The position numbers were made by a program, and so were the translations under genes. The notes under the pieces are model-generated. The model was not told the origin of the DNA and made no database searches. It saw nothing but the letters and a program-made list of their open reading frames with translations. From Leishmania mexicana MHOM/GT/2001/U1103 (taxonomy: Eukaryota; Euglenozoa; Kinetoplastea; Trypanosomatida; Trypanosomatidae), in NCBI RefSeq assembly GCF_000234665.1, contig NC_018320.1, positions 624,985 through 688,984 of the forward strand: a DNA stretch of 64,000 nt, in the 5' to 3' direction. Positions within the stretch are counted from its first letter, which is position 1. Each line of letters starts with the position of its first letter. Positions 48,352-57,300 of this stretch are shown here, in pieces.

Positions 48352-51300
48352 ATGAGGCGGCCAGCGAGCGCCACACCAGCCCGCAGCGCGGTGTCAGTGG
48401 CATTCCGCGATGACCTTGCAAAGAAAACCCCGCCGAGTGCTACAAGGAACGACCGCTCCCTCAGCTCCAACGGCAGTCGGTGGGCAACGGAATCTCAACT
48501 CGCTATTTGCAAGAATCCGTCATTTCCTATTCAGCAGACCGCCCCCAAGCCGTACCTGGCTGCGTGCGCAGAAATCACACCGAAGGGTCGCAACTGGAAT
48601 GCCGAGTTTCAGCTGGCCTGGGAGATGGAGAGCGACACGATCGAGCAAGCGGAGCTTCGGCTGCGCATTCTTCATCAGATTGAGCGCGACTTCGAGGGGG
48701 AGGCGGCAGGCACAATTGTCAAGATCGTGCGGTTAGAGAATGACATGCCGGCGGAACTGCTCAACTTTGTGCAGTGCTTCAGGGTGCGCAACATTTTTTT
48801 TCGTATTCTGCCGGACAGTCGCTCTGGGCGAAACTACATTGCTTCCTTGCGTGGGATTCTGCAGAGCGACAGCCACCTCCTCTCGGTGCCGCTCTCCACC
48901 ATGTTCTACTACCGAGGCATGCCGGTGCTAGCCCAGGCGCTCGTGCCCATGACGAAGCGACCGAAGCGGCTTTACGGGGTGAATTCCACCAACGATGTCG
49001 AGGTCGAGGCTGAGCTTGTGTTTGTCGCGGAGGCGCTCCACATTCCGCTTCCTGACACCGGCATAGAGGTCTACGAGGCGCTGGATGGGCGCTACTACGT
49101 CACCAACTCGAACGCAACGCTGACGCCGCTGTTTGTGGACGACACGATCATGAAGCGCCAGGAAATGCTGCGGATATGCCCCGAGGTGGTCGAGGGCGCC
49201 GACAACACGATGGAGGTGCTGGACGATAGGGCCCTCCAGGAAACTGTTCTCCAAGTATGTTGCAGATCCACCACTGCGACTGCTTCTGCCACCCTCACTC
49301 AGGTATGTGAATCTCTCCACGCTCGCGGTGTTAACTTGTGCCTTCTCAAGCAGGTAGCGCACCGGCTACTGTTTGCCGGTCACTGCGATGTACGTGCGGT
49401 GGAACAGACGGTGCAGTTGCTTGCGTGTGAGATGCTCTGCCGCTCAGTAAAGCAGGAGTTCTACATCGAGATCCAAGGTAAACGCATGGCGTACGACGAG
49501 CTTTTTCTGACGCGCACCCTCTCCAAATACTTTGCATTGGTGTTCGCTCCCCCGCCGCAGTTCCGCGCCAAATTCCTTGACGTGGTCTCAAAAAAGTACG
49601 GCATCACAGCCGAGGATGAATATCTCATCGACGTGCTCATCTCCTTCAGGACAGAGTGGAAGCAGCGCATCATGGACCGCGTGTGCCACCTACTCGGCGC
49701 CACGATTCGCAAAGAGAACGGCACCATGCAAGTGACGTGGAGGCCCTTCGCGAACGCGTCCGTAATACCACAATTGGTGGACCCGGGGGTGGCAATACAA
49801 TTGGCAGCGGTGTACAACCGTGTGCGCACGGACCCGCCGCACTGGTACGCGTTCTGCCTGCCTCTGCACTGGAAGGTGGCGTGCTGGCAGCACAACTTTG
49901 CCGAAGCACTTAGCCTCGTGCGCGAGGACGCCGCCGCGCAGGAGGAGCGCACCGGTCCGCAGCAGCTCATCCGCTTGATGATGGAGCGCTCGGTCTGCCA
50001 CGTGTCTTTTCAGACGCGTGACTGGCAGTGCATTCAGGACGGGCGGTCGCGCTTCCCATCAGTACTAGCGGGGTACGAGCAATGGGCTAGCCACAAGACC
50101 CAGGGGCGCCGCTGTATCGAATACGGCTTTTGGCTCGTCGACGTAGCAGAGGCGCTGACGGAGGCGCCGGCAGAGCTGCGCAGCTGCGTTGAGGAGGCCG
50201 TGCACTACTTTTACAACGCCATCGCGCGCATGCCAGCTTATTTGCGCAGCGAGCACGGCGCGTGGCTGCACCTGCAGCCCTACATGGGTCTTCTGCGCTG
50301 CAAGAAGCTGCTGCCCTCGTGCTCCGTTGACACACATGCTCTTGTCCAGCATTCAGTGGAGCTGAGCAAGGTGGGCTGGGCCTCCGATTTCTTCATCAAC
50401 TACCTCAGTGAGTTGGGCCGGCAACTGGAGTACGAGGGGAACTTCGCAGACGCCATTCAGGTGCTGCTGACAGCAATCTCGCTGTCGAAGGAAAAGCCAA
50501 CATTTGCGCCCGATTTGCACACGCTTCTCGCCGACGCTGCCCATGTCTACCGATCCTGGGATCTTCGCACGCACGCCGACGCGTGCATTGAGCTCACGAA
50601 CGAAGCCATCCGCTACGCCGCCAAGTACTACGGCGTAGAAAGTCGTGAGTACGGTGTTGCCCTCAACAACCGTGGCTCTATCGAGACCGAACTCGACTGG
50701 TTCGACCGCGCTGAGGAGACGCTGCGCAACGCTGGGGCCGCTTTGAGCGCAGCGGGTGTTCCACACGGCGACCCCGACTATGTCGCCTACGCGCGCAACC
50801 TCGAGACGCTGTGGCGGCGGCGGCACCCGAGCCAGCCACGGCCCACCCATCTCCCCGGGTTTCTGCGTCGCTTTCCTTTCTTGGAGTCCGCCTGCGAAGG
50901 CGTCCCATGGGACGACGTTCGGCCTATCGAGGACGGCCGCTTTGCAGCGCTGGCGCGGGAGCGTGCGCAGGAGGCTGATGGGACCAAGGAAGCATACCGT
51001 CTGGAGGCTGATATGAAACAGCGGGTCGGTGAGATATTCCGACTTCTCTTGTCCGGCGCGACGCTCAAGCAGTACCCATTTCTACCAGCGCAGATGGAAG
51101 GTGTGTACGTGGAAGGCCTTTCACTCATGTATGACCGAATATTCCTCGAGTTGGCGACACAGTGGCACCATACGCCGGCGGCGTCTCCAGCCCGCCACCT
51201 GCAAGAGCGTCGCATGATCGCATACGTATCGGTCAAGGCCCGGCGCACGGAAGACCGCCGCGTCTACGAGCATCACGTAGAGGACACATTCCTGGAGCTT

Positions 51301-54300
51301 TTCGGCACATCCGTCAATGCGCTGCTTCCTGTGGATTTCTCTGAGGTGGTGGAGGATGCTGAGGTACAGTCGCTGATGAACGAGTACGAGCGATTGAAGG
51401 CACACCGCGCACCTGCGGCGGAGTTGGACGAGGCACAGGCACGTATTGGCCAACGTGTAGATGCCTTTGAGTCAGAGCAGTGGGGTTGGCGCCAATCGAT
51501 CTCGGCTTGGGTCCCGGAGACATTGCTGCACTCCTGCTTCCTGCGCGACTTTTCTCGCGATGGCGCACTCCGTGACTTGCTGGTCGCGCGCCAACACGCC
51601 ACACACACCGGAGAGATCGTGATACCACATGACATTCTGGAGGCTCGTATCGAGGCCCTATGCGTGTCCATCTGGGAGCGTGGACAGCTCGATCGTCTGT
51701 ACTGCCGCTCTGAATCACACCAGCTGCAGCAGCGCTACCGTCTGTCCTCGCCTCGTGTGCATCTCCAGCCCCTCAGCGCCATCTTTGAAGATCTGCTCGA
51801 GCCGTGGAGTACGAGTCTGTACGCCTCCACCGACCTAGACGACCGCGATCGTGTGGTTGCCGCGGTGCACCGGCGCGGAAGGCTCAACACTGATGCTGAA
51901 TATCTTGAGCAGTGGTACCCGCGCCTCCGTGGGACGCAGTGCCCAACATGGATGCTGGTGGGTCTGCCTCACCGCTTCGACGCCGCATACCAACGTGAGC
52001 GACTGCAGTGGCAAGCGAGCGACGGCAGCACCAGTGCTGCGGCATTGGTACGCCTTCGCCAATACCTGGCCTTCATCCACACCCGTGCACACAAAGCTCG
52101 CGTTGGTGTGATGCGGGGCCGTATCCGAGCGGAAGCGATGTACCCCTTTCTGTGTTTGCGCTACGACGGTGTACATGTGCTGGATTTGGCTCTGGGCGAA
52201 GATCAGATCTTTTGTGAGCACTACGCCGACTACACGCGGCTGTCCAGCGAGTCGAAGCTGTCTGCGCGGCGGCTGCAATCCTGCGAAGAGCGTATGAAGG
52301 CACGTGCGGCGGTTTTGGCGCAGCAGCTGCGCGAACGAGAGGCAGCACTGCAGCACCGTTTCGGCAGCTACCTACGCAGCAGCGACGCCCCTCTGCAGTG
52401 GTCGAGCACCTTTATCGAGTACACCCCACGTGTCCTGCAGTGTGAGCAGTACCATCTCGCTCACAGCAAGGAGGTGGCGGGCTCAAAAGCGGCGCGCGAC
52501 TCTGCACGGTGCGCGCACAGAGTTCGCCGGTACATACGGCACATGTCACAGGACCAGTTCCAGCGGCGCCTAATACGTGGAAGCTACGTCGAAGAGATCG
52601 CTGAGCGTTGCCCGTATCTATCGCTCATGCCTATCGCCTCCGTTTCGCTGTCCACGCTTCCTTTCGAGTGCCGGCACGAGTTCCGCATGCTGCACGCGAC
52701 GCTTTTCGAGCCCCTCCGCGACACCCACGAGGACATGAAGGGCAATCCGAAAAGAAGAAGCGAAGCAGCGACGGTGCCAGTGCCGCCTCTTTGCGCATCT
52801 CTTCCCGCTTATCAGTCGGAGTCTGTTTTGACCAAGACCCACCAGCTGACCTGCATTGTAGAGGAGATGGCTCAGGAAGAGTTTGATGCTCAGCTGCGGT
52901 TGCTGAAGATGTTTCCCGGTATTCCTCACGCGGTTCTCGGGGTTCCGACGACACAGCTAGTGCTTCCGCCCAACTTTGAGCAGCAGTGGTCCATAGCGGC
53001 GAAGGAGGGCTTCAATGGCCCTTCCACACCCGCAGTGTACTCAGCTCTCGTGGAGTGCGCTACGTTCGCTCGTGCCCTGCCGCTCGCAAGGCAATACCTC
53101 GACGAGCTGAGTCTTACATCGCAACCATTTCTCCTTTACACAACGCGCCAGTGTGTCTCTCTCCGTCACCTGCCCCTGCGCGACGATGAACGGTACTCTG
53201 CACTGCTCAAAACGTATGGTGCGCTATTAGTGCGGAGCCCGCCAACGTCACCAGAGTGCTCTCTTCAGCGCGTGCGCCTGGCAGCTCGCGCAGACCAACT
53301 CGCGCTGCGGGCCACTCGACAGTGGGACCGCCTCCTCCGTCAGTTCCCTCAGCCCCCTGCCTTGAGCGACGACCAGCTCGTCCACCTGCAAAAGCATCCA
53401 TCGATGCTTCGAACTGCGCGGCGTGCACCCGACACAACGATAGACCCACATACAACTCAAGCCATCCTACAGGAGCTTGATAATCAGCAGCGACAAGATA
53501 CAGACAAGGCGATCGCCAACGCAGAACTCCACACCGACCTATCCTTCCTTCACTCATCAACGGAAGCACAGGACGTGACAGGAGATTCGACACTTCTCCA
53601 GTCCTACGAAACAGTCAAGCGAACCCTCCACACACCATCGCCGTTGGACGATCACGAAACCCACACCGAGAACAAAACCCATAACAACACAATGGAACTC
53701 ACTGAAGACGTGCCATCGTCGATAATACACTCAGCAACCGGCTCCCACCATCCAAAGCACACAATGTCGCGAGTTGCACCCGAGGCGATACCGTCTCAAT
53801 CTGACGCCTCTAAAAACTTCACCTCCAGCTACCCGTTCCTACGGCTGCAGGAGGAGGAGGGGTGGGTGGAGGCGCTCGCGGCGGACGAGGCGTTCCAGCG
53901 TCTCGCTGCGGAGTACGCGGACCTGGTGTGCGACCCGAAAAAAAACGCTGCCGCGCTTCGCGGTGTGGAGGACGCGATGAACGAGCGCGGCGACGCTGTT
54001 GCGGCGACGCTGCGGCGCGCTGCTGCGATGGACGAGCTGGCGTCGCGCTACCCGTTCCTACGGCTGCACGAGGAGGAGGGGTGGGTGGAGGCGCTCGCGG
54101 CGGACGAGGCGTTCCAGCGTCTCGCTGCGGAGTACGCGGACCTGGTGTGCGACCCGAAAAAGAACGCTGCCGCGCTTCGCGGTGTGGAGGACGCGATGAA
54201 CGAGCGCGGCGACGCTGTTGCGGCGACGCTGCGGCGCGCTGCTGCGATGGACGAGCTGGCGTCGCGCTACCCGTTCCTACGCCTGCACGAGGAGGAGGGG

Positions 54301-57300
54301 TGGGTGGAGGCGCTCGCAGCGGACGAGGCGTTCCAGCGTCACGCTGCGGAGTACGCGGACCTGGTGTGCGACCCGAAAAAGAACGCTGCCGCGCTTCGCG
54401 GTGTGGAGGACGCGATGAACGAGCGCGGCGACGCTGTTGCGGCGACGCTGCGGCGCGCTGCTGCGATGGACGAGCTGGCGTCGCGCTACCCGTTCCTACG
54501 CCTGCACGAGGAGGAGGGGTGGGTGGAGGCGCTCGCGGCGGACGAGGCGTTCCAGCGTCACGCTGCGGAGTACGCGGACCTGGTGTGCGACCCGAAAAAG
54601 AACGCTGCCGCGCTTCGCGGTGTGGAGGACGCGATGAACGAGCGCGGCGACGCTGTTGCGGCGACGCTGCGGCGCGCTGCTGCGATGGACGAGCTGGCGT
54701 CGCGCTACCCGTTCCTACGCCTGCACGAGGAGGAGGGGTGGGTGGAGGCGCTCGCGGCGGACGAGGCGTTCCAGGGCCTGGCTGCGGAGTACGCGGATCT
54801 GGTGTGCGACCCGAAAAAGAACGCTGCCGCGCTTCGCCGTGTGGAGGACGCGATGAACGAGCGCGGCGACGCTGTTGCGGCGACGCTGCGGCGCGCTGCT
54901 GCGATGGACGAGCTGGCGTCGCGCTACCCGTTCCTACGCCTGCAGGAGGAGGAGGGGTGGGTGGAGGCGCTCGCAGCGGACGAGGCGTTCCAGCGTCACG
55001 CTGCGGAGTACGCGGACCTGGTGTGCGACCCGAAAAAGAACGCTGCCGCGCTTCGCGGTGTGGAGGACGCGATGAACGAGCGCGGCGACGCTGTTGCGGC
55101 GACGCTGCGGCGCGCTGCTGCGATGGACGAGCTGGCGTCGCGCTACCCGTTCCTACGCCTGCACGAGGAGGAGGGGTGGGTGGAGGCGCTCGCAGCGGAC
55201 GAGGCGTTCCAGCGTCACGCTGCGGAGTACGCGGACCTGGTGTGCGACCCGAAAAAGAACGCTGCCGCGCTTCGCGGTGTGGAGGACGCGATGAACGAGC
55301 GCGGCGACGCTGTTGCGGCGACGCTGCGGCGCGCTGCTGCGATGGACGAGCTGGCGTCGCGCTACCCGTTCCTACGCCTGCAGGAGGAGGAGGGGTGGGT
55401 GGAGGCGCTCGCAGCGGACGAGGCGTTCCAGCGTCACGCTGCGGAGTACGCGGACCTGGTGTGCGACCCGAAAAAGAACGCTGCCGCGCTTCGCGGTGTG
55501 GAGGACGCGATGAACGAGCGCGGCGACGCTGTTGCGGCGACGCTGCGGCGCGCTGCTGCGATGGACGAGCTGGCGTCGCGCTACCCGTTCCTACGCCTGC
55601 ACGAGGAGGAGGGGTGGGTGGAGGCGCTCGCAGCGGACGAGGCGTTCCAGCGTCACGCTGCGGAGTACGCGGACCTGGTGTGCGACCCGAAAAAGAACGC
55701 TGCCGCGCTTCGCGGTGTGGAGGACGCGATGAACGAGCGCGGCGACGCTGTTGCGGCGACGCTGCGGCGCGCTGCTGCGATGGACGAGCTGGCGTCGCGC
55801 TACCCGTTCCTACGGCTGCACGAGGAGGAGGGGTGGGTGGAGGCGCTCGCGGCGGACGAGGCGTTCCAGCGTCTCGCTGCGGAGTACGCGGAGCTGGTGT
55901 GCGACCCGAAAAAGAACGCTGCCGCGCTTCGCGGTGTGGAGGACGCGATGAACGAGCGCGGCGACGCTGTTGCGGCGACGCTGCGGCGCGCTGCTGCGAT
56001 GGACGAGCTGGCGTCGCGCTACCCGTTCCTACGCCTGCACGAGGAGGAGGGGTGGGTGGAGGCGCTCGCGGCGGACGAGGCGTTCCAGGGCCTGGCTGCG
56101 GAGTACGCGGAGCTGGTGTGCGACCCGAAAAAGAACGCTGCCGCGCTTCGCGGTGTGGAGGACGCGATGAACGAGCGCGGCGACGCTGTTGCGGCGACGC
56201 TGCGGCGCGCTGCTGCGATGGACGAGCTGGCGTCGCGCTACCCGTTCCTACGCCTGCAGGAGGAGGAGGGGTGGGTGGAGGCGCTCGCAGCGGACGAGGC
56301 GTTCCAGCGTCACGCTGCGGAGTACGCGGACCTGGTGTGCGACCCGAAAAAGAACGCTGCCGCGCTTCGCGGTGTGGAGGACGCGATGAACGAGCGCGGC
56401 GACGCTGTTGCGGCGACGCTGCGGCGCGCTGCTGCGATGGACGAGCTGGCGTCGCGCTACCCGTTCCTACGGCTGCACGAGGAGGAGGGGTGGGTGGAGG
56501 CGCTCGCAGCGGACGAGGCGTTCCAGCGTCACGCTGCGGAGTACGCGGAGCTGGTGTGCGACCCGAAAAAAAACGCTGCCGCGCTTCGCGGTGTGGAGGA
56601 CGCGATGAACGAGCGTGGTAAATGGCTTGGAGCGCTGCTTTCTNNNNNNNNNNNNNNNNNNNNNNNNNNNNNNNNNNNNNNNNNNNNNNNNNNNNNNNNN
56701 NNNNNNNNNNNNNNNNNNNNNNNNNNNNNNNNNNNNNNNNNNNACGCTGCCGCGCTTCGCGGTGTGGAGGACGCGATGAACGAGCGCGGCGACGCTGTTG
56801 CGGCGACGCTGCGGCGCGCTGCTGCGATGGACGAGCTGGCGTCGCGCTACCCGTTCCTACGGCTGCACGAGGAGGAGGGGTGGGTGGAGGCGCTCGCGGC
56901 GGACGAGGCGTTCCAGGGCCTGGCTGCGGAGTACGCGGACCTGGTGTGCGACCCGAAAAAGAACGCTGCCGCGCTTCGCGGTGTGGAGGACGCGATGAAC
57001 GAGCGCGGCGACGCTGTTGCGGCGACGCTGCGGCGCGCTGCTGCGATGGACGAGCTGGCGTCGCGCTACCCGTTCCTACGCCTGCACGAGGAGGAGGGGT
57101 GGGTGGAGGCGCTCGCGGCGGACGAGGCGTTCCAGCGTCACGCTGCGGAGTACGCGGACCTGGTGTGCGACCCGAAAAAGAACGCTGCCGCGCTTCGCGG
57201 TGTGGAGGACGCGATGAACGAGCGCGGCGACGCTGTTGCGGCGACGCTGCGGCGCGCTGCTGCGATGGACGAGCTGGCGTCGCGCTACCCGTTCCTACGC

